Shown: positions 26,316 to 36,147, counted from the stretch's first letter. The stretch is 64,000 nucleotides of DNA from Pseudomonadota bacterium (GCA_023423975.1 JAFAEO010000043.1:62001-126000), one strand, 5' to 3'. A program made the numbers and translations. Notes: generated from the sequence alone by a model not told the origin.

Positions 26316-29300
26316 GCAAGCGTGGTTTCAACCTGTCAGCGCTTGCCGTACGCGAACACTCGGTCACCTTGTTTTTGATTTGCATGATTTCGCTGGCCGG
26401 GCTCATCGCCTTTTTCCAGTTGGGTCGTGCGGAGGATCCGGCCTTCACAGTCAAGGTGATGACCGTTATTACTGCCTGGCCGGGCGCGACCGCACAGGAA
26501 ATGCAGGATCAGGTTGCCGAGAAGATTGAAAAGCGCATGCAGGAGCTGCGTTGGTATGAACGCAGTGAAACGTATACACGGCCCGGGCTGGCTTTCACTA
26601 CCGTCACCCTGCTGGATAGCACGCCGCCATCGGAGGTGAGCGAGGCGTTCTATCAGGCTCGCAAGAAAATCAGTGATGAGGCGGGCAATCTGCCGTCCGG
26701 AGTGATCGGCCCGATGGTCAATGACGAGTACGCAGATGTCACCTTTGCCCTGTTTGCCCTTAAGGCCAGGGGCGAGCCGCAACGCCTGCTCGTGCGTGAT
26801 GCGGAAAAGCTGCGTCAGCGTCTGTTGCATGTTCCCGGTGTAAAGAAGGTCAATATCGTCGGCGAGCAGTCTGAACGCATTTATGTGGCGTTTTCGCACG
26901 AACGCCTGGCAACGCTGGGGGTAAGTCCTCAGGCTGTGTTTGCCGCGCTCAACAGCCAGAATGAATTGACGCCGGCCGGCTCGGTACAAACCAAGGGGCC
27001 CCAGGTATTCATCCGCCTGGATGGGGCTTTCGATGAGCTGCAGAAAATCCGCGATACGCCCATCCTGGCTCAGGGACGCAGCTTGAAACTGTCGGATATA
27101 GCGACGGTGACACGCGGCTATGAGGATCCGGCCACGTTCATGATTCGCAATGGTGGCGAGCCGGCTCTGCTGCTGGGTATCGTGATGCGCGACGGCTGGA
27201 ACGGGCTTGATCTGGGCAAGGCAATAGATCAGGAAGTCGCCGCCATCAATACCAATATGCCGGTAGGGATGAGTTTGACCAAGGTCACCGATCAGGCCGT
27301 TAACATCAGCTCAGCGGTCGATGAATTCATGGTCAAGTTTTTCGTTGCCTTGCTGGTGGTCATGTTGGTGTGTTTCGTGAGCATGGGCTGGCGTGTGGGG
27401 ATCGTGGTCGCTGCCGCTGTGCCGCTCACGCTGGCGATCGTATTTGTGATAATGGCTGCAACCGGCAAGAACTTTGATCGCATTACCCTTGGTTCGCTTA
27501 TTCTCGGGCTGGGCCTGCTGGTGGACGACGCCATCATCGCCATCGAAATGATGGTGGTAAAAATGGAAGAGGGTTACAGCCGCATCAGCGCCTCTGCCTA
27601 TGCCTGGAGCCATACGGCGGCACCCATGCTCGCCGGTACGCTGGTTACCGCAGTCGGCTTCATGCCCAACGGTTTTGCACGTTCTACTGCGGGGGAATAC
27701 ACCAGTAATATGTTCTGGATCGTTGGCATTGCCCTTATCGCTTCCTGGGTGGTAGCGGTGGTTTTTACGCCTTACCTTGGTGTGAAGCTTTTGCCTGAAC
27801 TGAAAAAAGTAGAGGGCGGCCACGGTGCGCTCTACGACACGCCGCGCTATCATCGCTTTCGGCAATTGCTTGGCCGGGTGATCAAAGGCAAATGGCTGGT
27901 CGCAGCTGCGGTTATTGGTCTTTTTGTTGTCGCGGTGCTGGGCATGGCGGTGGTCAAGAAACAGTTTTTTCCGGTATCCGATCGTCCTGAAGTGCTGGTT
28001 GAAGTCCAGATGCCTTATGGCACTTCGATTGTGCAGACCAGTGACACCGCAGCCAAGGTGGAAGCCTGGTTGGCCAAACAGCCCGAGTCTAAAATTGTCA
28101 CCGCTTATGTCGGGCAAGGCGCACCCCGTTTTTATCTGGCAATGGGGCCGGAATTGCCCGATCCGTCTTTCGCCAAAATTGTGGTCCGCACCGATAACCC
28201 GGACGAGCGTGAGGCGTTGAAGTTCAGATTGCGGCAAGCGATCGCCGATGGTCTGGCACCCCAGGCGCAGGTGCGCGTTACCCAACTGGTCTTTGGCCCT
28301 TATTCGCCTTTTCCTGTTGCTTACCGCATAAGCGGTCCGGACCCCGACAAGCTGCGTCAGGTCGCAAGCCAGGTGCAGCAAGTGATGAATGCCAGTCCGA
28401 TGATGCGTACGGTCAATAATGACTGGGGAATGCGGGTGCCAACGCTACATCTGGCCCTGCAGCAGGACCGGTTGCAGGCGCTGGGGCTCACTTCCAGTGC
28501 AGTTGCGCAGCAATTGCAGTTCTTGTTGGACGGCATTCCGATCACTGCTGTACGTGAGGATATACGCACGGTGCAGGTGGTTGCGCGCTCGGCAGGCGAA
28601 GTCCGGCTTGATCCTGCAAAAATAGGCGACTTTACCCTGACGGCAGCCGATGGCCAGCGGATTCCGCTTTCGCAAATAGGCAGCGTTGATGTGCGCATGG
28701 AGGAGCCGCTCTTGCGTCGTCGCGATCGTATGCCCACGATCACTGTCAGGGGCGATATCGCCGAAGATCTGCAGCCGCCAGATGTGTCGGCATCCATTAC
28801 CCGGCAGCTGGAGCCGATTATGGAAAAGCTCACGGATGGCTATCGCATAGAGCAGGCCGGCGCCATCGAGGAATCCGGCAAGGCAACGGCAGCCATGTTG
28901 CCTTTGTTTCCCATCATGCTGGCCATCACGCTGCTTATTATTATTCTTCAGGTGCGATCAATCTCGGCCATGGTCATGGTTTTCCTGACCAGCCCCTTGG
29001 GGTTGATTGGCGTGGTGCCGATTTTGCTGCTGTTCCAGCAACCCTTTGGCATCAATGCGCTGGTTGGCCTGATTGCGCTGTCCGGAATCTTAATGCGTAA
29101 TACGCTCATCCTGATCGGGCAGATTCACCATAACGAACAGGCCGGGCTAAGCCCATTTCATGCTGTCGTGGAGGCGACGGTTCAGCGTGCGCGACCGGTG
29201 ATTTTGACTGCCCTGGCGGCGATCCTGGCGTTTATCCCGCTGACTCATTCTGTATTCTGGGGCACGCTTGCATACACGCTGATAGGGGGCACCTTCGCAG

Positions 29301-29377
29301 GAACCATTCTGACCCTGGTTTTTTTACCGGCCATGTATTCCATCTGGTTCAGAATCAAGCCCGACAAGGCGAGCTGA
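26312..29377 (+). CDS. RND-type efflux pump, inner-membrane subunit
   Basis: The protein of about 1021 aa has the AcrB-type layout: a first transmembrane helix (TLFLICMISLAGLIAFFQLG), a large periplasmic loop, helices 2-6, a second loop and helices 8-12. The proton-relay pair lies in GLGLLVDDAIIAIE near residue 405. It is of the drug/hydrophobic-compound branch rather than the metal branch, judged by general similarity. The GTG at 26312 follows GGGAG and overlaps the adaptor stop by 4 bp, so translation is coupled; a GTG at 26294 is less likely. No outer-membrane factor gene follows, so the pump must borrow a TolC-type channel encoded elsewhere. Confidence 0.92.
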   Translation: MSKRGFNLSALAVREHSVTLFLICMISLAGLIAFFQLGRAEDPAFTVKVMTVITAWPGATAQEMQDQVAEKIEKRMQELRWYERSETYTRPGLAFTTVTLLDSTPPSEVSEAFYQARKKISDEAGNLPSGVIGPMVNDEYADVTFALFALKARGEPQRLLVRDAEKLRQRLLHVPGVKKVNIVGEQSERIYVAFSHERLATLGVSPQAVFAALNSQNELTPAGSVQTKGPQVFIRLDGAFDELQKIRDTPILAQGRSLKLSDIATVTRGYEDPATFMIRNGGEPALLLGIVMRDGWNGLDLGKAIDQEVAAINTNMPVGMSLTKVTDQAVNISSAVDEFMVKFFVALLVVMLVCFVSMGWRVGIVVAAAVPLTLAIVFVIMAATGKNFDRITLGSLILGLGLLVDDAIIAIEMMVVKMEEGYSRISASAYAWSHTAAPMLAGTLVTAVGFMPNGFARSTAGEYTSNMFWIVGIALIASWVVAVVFTPYLGVKLLPELKKVEGGHGALYDTPRYHRFRQLLGRVIKGKWLVAAAVIGLFVVAVLGMAVVKKQFFPVSDRPEVLVEVQMPYGTSIVQTSDTAAKVEAWLAKQPESKIVTAYVGQGAPRFYLAMGPELPDPSFAKIVVRTDNPDEREALKFRLRQAIADGLAPQAQVRVTQLVFGPYSPFPVAYRISGPDPDKLRQVASQVQQVMNASPMMRTVNNDWGMRVPTLHLALQQDRLQALGLTSSAVAQQLQFLLDGIPITAVREDIRTVQVVARSAGEVRLDPAKIGDFTLTAADGQRIPLSQIGSVDVRMEEPLLRRRDRMPTITVRGDIAEDLQPPDVSASITRQLEPIMEKLTDGYRIEQAGAIEESGKATAAMLPLFPIMLAITLLIIILQVRSISAMVMVFLTSPLGLIGVVPILLLFQQPFGINALVGLIALSGILMRNTLILIGQIHHNEQAGLSPFHAVVEATVQRARPVILTALAAILAFIPLTHSVFWGTLAYTLIGGTFAGTILTLVFLPAMYSIWFRIKPDKAS

Positions 29378-29529
29378 TATGCACTATTTCAAGCGTATTG
29401 AGCGTACCCCGGTTCAGAGGATCCCTTTTCAAGTGGGAATTTTGGAGAAGCCGAGAGCCCAAGACACGGGTCCGAATCGATGCAATCGCATCCATTGCAG
29501 GCGTTATTGTGTGGGGCACAGAAGGGTGA

Positions 29530-29775
29530 TTATTGCCAGGTGCTGCGAGTCAGTCGGATAGTCTGGGCCAGATTCAGGCGTTTGGCCTCTCGCTCTGCGT
29601 AGTCCCGTTCGCCCGGCTCGTATGCGCCTTCATAAAGGCAGCTGCTGCGGTACCATTTGCAATCATTATTGCGTTCCGCTGCAACAGGGGGCTTATTGGC
29701 GCCTCCACCGCAGCCGACAATAAAAACGGCGAGAGACAAGACCACGGCGCATCGGCTAAATGTTTGAACGGACAT
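29530..29775 (-). CDS. Small predicted lipoprotein of unknown function
   Basis: The 81-aa protein has a short signal peptide and a lipobox VFIVGC, giving a predicted lipidated Cys near residue 22, followed by a Gly-rich linker and a charged, Arg/Glu-rich tail. Two further Cys occur in NNDCKWYRSSCLY and could form a disulphide. The ATG at 29775 follows AGGA; the frame is open upstream, but the upstream part does not look like coding sequence. I do not recognise a family. It converges with the RND gene. Confidence 0.6.
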   Translation of the reverse strand: MSVQTFSRCAVVLSLAVFIVGCGGGANKPPVAAERNNDCKWYRSSCLYEGAYEPGERDYAEREAKRLNLAQTIRLTRSTWQ

Positions 29776-30432
29776 ATTCCTACTCCCAAAGAGGTGTAGC
29801 GGCCATTTTATAGCATGTCTGCCAAAAGCCAGGCTTGATGGGCAAATCAGGCCGGAAAACGGCCCGGCGTGGCCCGATGGCTGAAAGCAGCCTGATAAGA
29901 GAAAAACAGATGGTGGGGCACTGCCCGGCATCAGATATCGATTGTTTTGCCCTGCAAAGGCGCTGATCCTGGTCCGGGTTCGCACTGATTGGTGTATTCA
30001 CTCGGCCCCTTCCATAACGTAAAACAATCACCGGTCCGGTATAGTCGAATCCGCTTAGTCCCTCCATGGCACATTACGATAGTCTTACCGTTTGGTCAGG
30101 AAACAGGCAAATATATGCCGAACATTATGTCGCTCTGCCTTGCGTGGATGCTTTCCTGATTTGTACCGAGGAAGCGGCCTGTACCGCTCAAAGGCGCAGT
30201 ATGCATGACCGGACCACTCTGCGAGACTATCCAATGCTTGAGAATCAAGCAAGCGCGTGGACCACATAAGCGCATTACACAAACATGATCAAGGTATGGC
30301 TGCCGTCTTGAGTCGATTGATCCTTGGTGCTATGGTCGTCGATGGCAGCACGAAAAGGGCATAAGGCTCAAGAGGGGCTTGTGCTGGTCATCAAGGGGCG
30401 CTCGCCCCATACTTACTTTGCGGGAAACAGAT
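29776..30432. other. Intergenic region, no supported gene
   Basis: These 657 bp separate the lipoprotein gene from the response-regulator gene. Open frames at about 30066-30282 on both strands show no family resemblance, signal peptide or ribosome site. The region probably holds the two promoters only. Confidence 0.5.
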
Positions 30433-31146
30433 ATGTGGCAATGTCTTATTATTGAAGACGATCGAGATAACGCTCGTTATCTGGCCAATGGCCTGACCGA
30501 ACTGGGGCATTTGGTGAGCGTTTGCGGGGACGGAGCAAGCGGGCTTGAAAACGCCATGAAGGACAAATGGGACATTATCATTTTGGATCGTATACTGCCC
30601 AATCATGTCAATGGCCTTTCAATCCTATCGGCCCTGCGGGTGATGGGAAAAAAAACGCCGGTCCTGGTGCTTAGCGCGCTGTCGGCAGTTGATGATCGGG
30701 TTGATGGACTAAGGGCCGGTGGCGATGACTATCTGGTCAAACCATTCTCCTTTTCTGAGCTGGTGGCGCGACTGGATGCCTTAATCAGAAGAACGCGGCC
30801 CGATCTGGAAGTAAAACAACTGCGGGTTGCAGATCTGGCGATTAATGTCGCGACGCAGAAAGTCATACGTGCTGGACGATCAATTTCCTTACAGCCGCAA
30901 GAATTCCGCTTATTGATGTATCTCATGCTGAATGTGCACCGGATTGTGACGCGAACGATGTTGCTTGAAACGATTTGGGGATACAGCTTTGATCCCCAGT
31001 CGAATGTGATTGATGTCCAGGTCAGCAGGCTGCGCCGTAAGATCGATTTCAGCGACACCATCCCGCTGATCCACACTGTACGCGGTGTGGGATACACCCT
31101 GTCCGATAGACAGGGAGCCAGTCATACGGAACTCGAACAAGAATGA
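30433..31146 (+). CDS. OmpR-family response regulator
   Basis: The 237-aa protein has a receiver domain with the acidic pair in IIEDDRDNARY, the phosphorylated Asp in WDIIILDRILPN (about residue 51) and the Lys in LVKPFSFSELVARL. A C-terminal winged helix follows, ending DVQVSRLRRKIDF and VRGVGYTL. The ATG at 30433 is chosen because it opens directly with the first receiver strand. Its stop overlaps the sensor kinase start (ATGA). The operon converges with tctBA, so a TctD-like role in citrate or other carboxylate uptake is possible but not shown. Confidence 0.9.
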   Translation: MWQCLIIEDDRDNARYLANGLTELGHLVSVCGDGASGLENAMKDKWDIIILDRILPNHVNGLSILSALRVMGKKTPVLVLSALSAVDDRVDGLRAGGDDYLVKPFSFSELVARLDALIRRTRPDLEVKQLRVADLAINVATQKVIRAGRSISLQPQEFRLLMYLMLNVHRIVTRTMLLETIWGYSFDPQSNVIDVQVSRLRRKIDFSDTIPLIHTVRGVGYTLSDRQGASHTELEQE

Positions 31147-32513
31147 CTCATTTTTTCAGACGCCTGTGGAGCTCCATCTCTTTTCGTCTGACGTTGAATT
31201 ATGGTTTGTTGGCTATTTTCACAACGTCAATATTGATCATCTTCATATACGTTCAGTTCATTGGCGCCTTACGCACTGAATACACAAGGCAAATCACAGC
31301 GACCGGACAACGTCTGATTGCCGCCTTTGAAGATGGAGGCAGTGATGCACTTATATCTGCCATTGAACTGACGCTTTCGGATCGAATCGACTCTGATCGT
31401 GAAATCTATTTGCTGCTGGATGAGCAAGGTAACAAGCTGGCGGGAAACCTTGCAACATCCCCGCAATTGAACGCCACAAATGCCGAAATATTGGATGCAG
31501 AGGTAGCTCAAAATGGCATTCCTATACGTGGCCATTTACAAATTCAGACCCTGGCCGACGGTAAATTGTTAGTTGTTGGACAGGATTCAAGTGAGATAGG
31601 CGATATCACCTCGTTAATTGGGCAAGCAACGGCCGCAGCCATTCTTTTGGCTGTTCTTATGGTGCTTCTGGGAACCTATATATTCAGAAGAGAATTGGCA
31701 TACCGCGTTAATCACATTCGACAAACGACACAGCAAATCGGTGCTGGAAAACTCTCTAAACGTATCTCCGCATCGACGGGTGAAGACGAGTTCACATTGC
31801 TTAATCGTGACATTAATACGATGCTGGACAGGATCGAACTGCTGATGAAGAGCGCCCGGCACATTTCGGATACCATTGCGCATAATCTTCGTACGCCGCT
31901 GACGCGCATCATTGGGGGGTTGCGAGCAGCGCAGCAACCGGGCGTATCCATGCCCGACGCACTAAAGGCCAATCAACACGCAATAGAAGACATCGAACGC
32001 CTTAGCGTGTTGCTGGAAAAACTCCTGCAAATCGCAGAGATGGAGGCTGGGATACAGCGTCGTTCGTTTAAGCCTTGCGAGCTGGACGTCGTTGTTACCG
32101 ACGTGGTGCAGATGCACGAGGCGTTCGCGGAAGAAAAAGGCATTTCGCTATATCATGCACACCTGGATAACGTTACGCTTTATGGCGATATAAATTTACT
32201 TGCCAGCGCACTGGCTAATCTGCTCGACAATGCCGTTAAGTATGCCAGCCATCAGGTCGTGGTTGAAGTGGTCAGGCAGGGAAGTACCGGACGTATTACG
32301 ATCAGGGACGATGGGCCCGGCCTGCCCGCCACCGAGTATGAGCATCTTGGCAAACATTTTTATCGATCGGATCTATCCTCGGAGGGACACGGCCTGGGCT
32401 TAACCAGCGTCATGAGCATTGTTGGTTTGCACGGTGGAACGCTTTCTTTTTCTAATGCTCAGCCAGGACTGCAGGTAATCGTCTCACTGCCGCTTGATTC
32501 AACACAGAGTTAA
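31143..32513 (+). CDS. Two-component sensor histidine kinase
   Basis: The 456-aa protein has transmembrane segments at about 15-42 and 160-181 that bound a periplasmic sensor domain of about 120 residues. A HAMP linker (about 182-235), a HisKA domain with H247 and an ATPase domain follow; the ATPase has N-L-L-D-N-A-V-K-Y-A, DDGPGLP and GHGLGLTSV. The residue after the phosphorylated His is Asn (AHNLRTPL) rather than the common Glu or Asp. It is co-translated with the response regulator. Periplasmic sensing of a carboxylate for the convergent TctAB transporter is plausible but not proven. Confidence 0.9.
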   Translation: MTHFFRRLWSSISFRLTLNYGLLAIFTTSILIIFIYVQFIGALRTEYTRQITATGQRLIAAFEDGGSDALISAIELTLSDRIDSDREIYLLLDEQGNKLAGNLATSPQLNATNAEILDAEVAQNGIPIRGHLQIQTLADGKLLVVGQDSSEIGDITSLIGQATAAAILLAVLMVLLGTYIFRRELAYRVNHIRQTTQQIGAGKLSKRISASTGEDEFTLLNRDINTMLDRIELLMKSARHISDTIAHNLRTPLTRIIGGLRAAQQPGVSMPDALKANQHAIEDIERLSVLLEKLLQIAEMEAGIQRRSFKPCELDVVVTDVVQMHEAFAEEKGISLYHAHLDNVTLYGDINLLASALANLLDNAVKYASHQVVVEVVRQGSTGRITIRDDGPGLPATEYEHLGKHFYRSDLSSEGHGLGLTSVMSIVGLHGGTLSFSNAQPGLQVIVSLPLDSTQS

Positions 32514-32797
32514 CGCCATAAGGATGGGAAGAAGTGCTTATGTTCGAAAGCGGCCTTACAGTCCGATGAGACAGCACCGTGCGAAAACTTCTCTAAGACA
32601 ACCCACCTGCTGTACGCATCAGGCCCGGAAGAATCAAAGGGCAATGTCGCGGTGCGCATGAGGGCGTGCCAACAGCGTCCCAAGCGTGTATGTACATACT
32701 TCCACGGCCTTCGCATCAGGCGTGCTGCCTGGCTCAAAGCGTGATGGCCGACTAAGTCGGCCGTTCCTTCAGAAAACCCTGGCGTGGATCATAACGA
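32514..32797. other. Intergenic region between convergent sensor kinase and tctA
   Basis: These 284 bp hold a short perfect hairpin, GGCCGAC-TAA-GTCGGCC, at 32747-32763. It could stop transcription from either side but has no clear T-run. I see no other feature. Confidence 0.4.
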
Positions 32798-34306
32798 CTA
32801 TGCGGATTGGGTCTTGACCATGGCTGACCGTTGGCGCAGGTTGCTCCAGAAACCCCACACCAGCAAGGCTGCCGTCAGGGCCAGCACCCACATGCTGATC
32901 GGACGTTCGATGAAGGTCTGGATACTTCCACGTGAGAGCAGCATGGCGCGCCGGAAGTTTTCCTCCAGCATCGGGCCCAATACGTAGCCAAGCAACAGCG
33001 GAGCGGGCGGAAAGTCAAGCACGCGCAGTACGTAGCCACCAATGCCGAAGACCAGGACGGCGTAGACATCGAAGACGTTGTTGTTGACCGAATAGGTGCC
33101 GATACAGATGAACATCACGATCGCCGGGTAGAGGATGTGATATGGAATGGTTAACACCCGGATCCACAGCCCGATCATGGGCACATTGAGGATCACCAGG
33201 ACAATGTTACCGATCCAAAAGCTCATCACCAGACCCCAGAACATCTCGGGCTGCTCGGTCAGCATTTGCGGGCCGGGCTGGATGCCGTGGATCATCAGCG
33301 CTCCAATGATCAACGCCATCGTCACACTGCCAGGAATGCCAAGCGTCATTGTCGGGATGAAAGACGCCTGGTCTGATGCGTTGTTGGCCGACTCCGGGGC
33401 CATGATCCCCTCGATTGCGCCCTTGCCGAAGCGTTCGGGTGTCTTCGAGGTCCGTTTCTCGAGCGCATAGGCCATGAAGGCCGCTACGGTGGGGCCCACG
33501 CCGGGCAACACGCCGAAGAATGATCCCAGACTTGAGCCGCGGGCCATGGGTCCCCATGAACGCTTCATTTCGTCACGCGTGGGCAGCATGGCCTTCATTG
33601 ATACGTCGATCTTGCGGTCGGCCGCTTTCACATGATTGATACTGGCGATGATCTCGGTGACGCCAAACAGGCCCATGGCAATGGCGACGATCTGCACGCC
33701 ATCCTGAAGCTCGGGGAATCCCATATCGAAGCGTGCTACGCCGGAATTGACGTCGGTGCCGACCATGCCCAGCAACACACCGGCCACAACCATGGTAATG
33801 CCCTTGATGGCCGAACCGGACGACACCACAGAGGCTGCCACCAGGCCCAGCACCATCATTGAGAAGTACTCTGCGGGGCCGAATTTGAATGCAACTTCGG
33901 CAACGAGCGGAGAGAACAGCATCATCATGAGTATGCCGGCGCTGGCGCCGAAGAAGGAGGCGACGGTCGTCATCAACAGCGCGACGCCAGCGCGTCCCTG
34001 TTTTGCCATGGGGAACCCATCCAGACACGTTACCGCGTTGGCTGGCGTTCCGGGAAGATTCAGCAGAATAGAGGCTGTCGATCCGCCGTAGGTGCTGCCA
34101 TACCAGATGCCGGCCAGCATGATCAGCGCGGCAGTAGGTTCCAGGACATAGGTGATTGGGAACAGCAGCGACATGGTCGCAAGGGTGCCGACTCCGGGGA
34201 TGACGCCAATCAGTGTGCCGAGCGATACGCCGGTGATGCACCAGAGAAGATTGTTCCAGTCTAGCGCGGTCGTCAGACCGAGCATGATGTTGTCAAAAAT
34301 TTCCAT
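32798..34306 (-). CDS. tctA: Tripartite tricarboxylate transporter, large membrane subunit TctA
   Basis: The 502-aa protein has about eleven to twelve membrane helices. TctA hallmarks are visible: IGVIPGVGTLATMSLLFPIT near residue 35 and YGSTYGGSTASILLNLPGTP near 68. The second-half repeat GVLPGVGPTVAAFMAYALEK lies near residue 265, with SFIPTMTLGIPGS after it. It imports a carboxylate with a periplasmic Bug-type receptor. An AGGAGAAG ribosome site precedes it, 12 bp after tctB. The receptor gene usually next to tctBA is missing here. It converges with the two-component system. Confidence 0.92.
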   Translation of the reverse strand: MEIFDNIMLGLTTALDWNNLLWCITGVSLGTLIGVIPGVGTLATMSLLFPITYVLEPTAALIMLAGIWYGSTYGGSTASILLNLPGTPANAVTCLDGFPMAKQGRAGVALLMTTVASFFGASAGILMMMLFSPLVAEVAFKFGPAEYFSMMVLGLVAASVVSSGSAIKGITMVVAGVLLGMVGTDVNSGVARFDMGFPELQDGVQIVAIAMGLFGVTEIIASINHVKAADRKIDVSMKAMLPTRDEMKRSWGPMARGSSLGSFFGVLPGVGPTVAAFMAYALEKRTSKTPERFGKGAIEGIMAPESANNASDQASFIPTMTLGIPGSVTMALIIGALMIHGIQPGPQMLTEQPEMFWGLVMSFWIGNIVLVILNVPMIGLWIRVLTIPYHILYPAIVMFICIGTYSVNNNVFDVYAVLVFGIGGYVLRVLDFPPAPLLLGYVLGPMLEENFRRAMLLSRGSIQTFIERPISMWVLALTAALLVWGFWSNLRQRSAMVKTQSA

Positions 34307-34318
34307 CTTTATCTTCTC

Positions 34319-34768
34319 CTACCAGGGCCAGGCGAACGTAGGCAGGATGACGCCCAGTCCTGCTTTAAACACCAGGGTCGCGCCGACTGAAAGTGCCACG
34401 GCCAGGATCAGCGAACCTCTCCAGGACAGCTTGCTATCGGAGATACCGGCCAGGATCGTCTGCACGATGATCGCTGGCACCAGCCCGAACGGCAGGACCA
34501 GCAACGCGAATGCGAGCATTGAAAGACTGACCCAGAACAGCGGTCTCAATTCAAGGACCGGCAGAGGTCCTTCACGCAGCAATGCAGGAATAATTATCAT
34601 GATTCCGCACAGCATTAACAGGCCACCGACGAGGGCAGGGAAGTAGCCTGGCCCCATCCGGGCAGCCGTGCCAACATCGAACGCAGTCAATGAATGGAAC
34701 ATAGCCCCGGCTCCGGCAATGGTGATCAATACCCCCCCGATCAAGTCTCGGTAGTCGACTCGACGCAT
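34319..34768 (-). CDS. tctB: Tripartite tricarboxylate transporter, small membrane subunit TctB
   Basis: The 149-aa protein has four hydrophobic helices. It opens YRDLIGGVLITIAGAGAMFH and contains ARMGPGYFPALVGGLLMLCG, the typical TctB segment near residue 36. It supports TctA in the membrane. An AAGGAGAC site precedes the ATG. It is followed 12 bp later by tctA. No receptor gene is found on the other side. Confidence 0.9.
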   Translation of the reverse strand: MRRVDYRDLIGGVLITIAGAGAMFHSLTAFDVGTAARMGPGYFPALVGGLLMLCGIMIIIPALLREGPLPVLELRPLFWVSLSMLAFALLVLPFGLVPAIIVQTILAGISDSKLSWRGSLILAVALSVGATLVFKAGLGVILPTFAWPW

Positions 34769-35189
34769 GCAGTTGTCTCCTTGGAAATTGTTTAATACCG
34801 CTCCGGTTCAGTGCACGAAGCTTCGAGCCAACAATTATGTCTTTGGGTCGCGTATGCGGCAACTTAGCTTTTTCTTACCATTTGGTCATGCAGCGAACCG
34901 TTGGAATAATCCGTTCAATTCCAGGTCGGTAGGGCATGAGGGCGGCGCACAAGCCAGGAGCAGGGCGTTGAGCGATACCAAAGCTACCCGGTACTAGCGT
35001 AAAACGCGCAGCCGACATCTGCCGAATGAGCGCGCCAGTGGTTGGCTATCGCATGTGCGGACTATGTTAGGATTTACCGGTAAAAACCGATGAGGGTGGG
35101 CCACTTGATGGACTGGTGTGAGGCGCAATAGTTGTGTCCTGAATTGTTTTTTTCTAATTATTAGGACAACGACGTTCCAGCAGCACAAA
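34769..35189. other. Intergenic region upstream of tctB
   Basis: This 421-bp stretch should hold the tctB promoter. I saw no gene, RNA or clear repeat in it. Confidence 0.4.
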
Positions 35190-35215
35190 AAACAAAAGGC
35201 CTCCATATGGAGACC
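35190..35215 (-). terminator. Terminator after tRNA-Arg
   Basis: On the minus strand the hairpin GGTCTCCATATGGAGGCC, with one mismatch pair inside, is followed by a T-run (TTTTGTTTTTTG). It lies just downstream of the tRNA. Confidence 0.6.
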
Positions 35216-35225
35216 CTAAGTAATG

Positions 35226-35303
35226 TGGCGCGCCCGGCAGGATTTGAACCCACGACCCCTTGGTTCGTAGCCAAGTACTCTAATCCAACTGAGCTACGGG
35301 CGC
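35226..35303 (-). tRNA. tRNA-Arg (anticodon ACG)
   Basis: The cloverleaf starts GCGCCCGTAGCTCAG, with anticodon loop CTACGAA on a TTGG/CCAA stem, T arm GTGGGTTCAAATCC, and an acceptor CGGGCGC closed by discriminator G and an encoded CCA. All stems pair. The ACG anticodon, modified to ICG, reads CGN Arg codons. Confidence 0.95.
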
Positions 35304-35594
35304 GCTGTAACTGCAAGAAAAGAATTATGCGCTAAAGAGGACCGGATTGCAAGTTCTTTTCATGTCGAATCTTAAAAAATGTTGATAACGTACGACATGC
35401 CTGCCATTTCAGCATTTTGTGCTTTGATTTTGTTGTGCGAGTACAACGTGAATTGTTGCATATTCATCCGGGTTGAGGCTAGATGGGGGAGGCGATTGGC
35501 GGCAGGTGAATTTTGTTGCCATTTGCTTATGGCTTTACGACAGCCATCGCGTATGGCGCAAAAGCCCCGAATAACGGAAAATACGAAGGGACCT

Positions 35595-36047
35595 ATGATG
35601 GAAACAATTTATGATGCACTGCGCGAAAGCCATGAAACCCAACGCAGTCTCTGTAAGCGGCTGCTTCGTACCAAACCAGGTACGGGCAGCAGGGACGATA
35701 TTTTCAAGGCGCTGTATATTGAACTCGAAGCGCACGCAGCTGCAGAAGAACGTTTTTTATATGCGCCCATCCTGATGGATGACAACGGCTTGTCGCCTTC
35801 GCGACATGCGCTAGCCGAACACCACGAGATTGAGGAAATGCTGGAGGATTTGCAGTCTGAACCTTCCAATTCACCAGGATGGCTGGCACAAGCCAAGGCA
35901 CTGTCAAAAAAGGTGCATCACCATTTGCGTGAAGAGGAAAAAAAATTCTTTCAGGCGTCTGGAAAAATTCTCACGGATGCGCAAAAGACAAAGCTGGCAA
36001 AGCAGTATCGTCGTGATTTCGAGCGGATGAAGAAGGTGCTCGCCTAG
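35595..36047 (+). CDS. Hemerythrin HHE-domain protein
   Basis: The four-helix protein of about 150 aa carries the diiron ligand pattern of HHE hemerythrins. A His lies in helix 1 (YDALRESHETQ), H-x3-E in ELEAHAAAEERFLYAPIL, a His pair in HALAEHHEIEEML, and H-x3-E in KVHHHLREEEKKFF. Such proteins bind dioxygen or nitric oxide or buffer iron. ATGs at 35595 and 35598 share a GAAGG ribosome site; upstream sequence does not look coding. It is next to an entericidin-like and a ferritin-like gene, a possible stress group. Confidence 0.85.
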   Translation: MMETIYDALRESHETQRSLCKRLLRTKPGTGSRDDIFKALYIELEAHAAAEERFLYAPILMDDNGLSPSRHALAEHHEIEEMLEDLQSEPSNSPGWLAQAKALSKKVHHHLREEEKKFFQASGKILTDAQKTKLAKQYRRDFERMKKVLA

Positions 36048-36096
36048 AAAACTGGCGACCGGTGCGTTTTATGACACCGGCGCGGCGACAGAATAG

Positions 36097-36147
36097 AAAA
36101 AGCCGCCTGTGTCATGCATGCATAAGGGCATACACAAGGCAGCTTTT
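36097..36147. terminator. Imperfect bidirectional hairpin between convergent genes
   Basis: AGCCGCCTGTGTCATGC pairs with mismatches to GCATACACAAGGCAGCT and is flanked by an A-run before and TTTT after. It lies between the convergent hemerythrin and entericidin-like genes, so it may terminate both. Confidence 0.5.

Noticed and set aside
30066..30282. Overlapping short open frames on both strands before the response regulator
   Set aside because: No ribosome site, signal peptide, or family resemblance on either strand.
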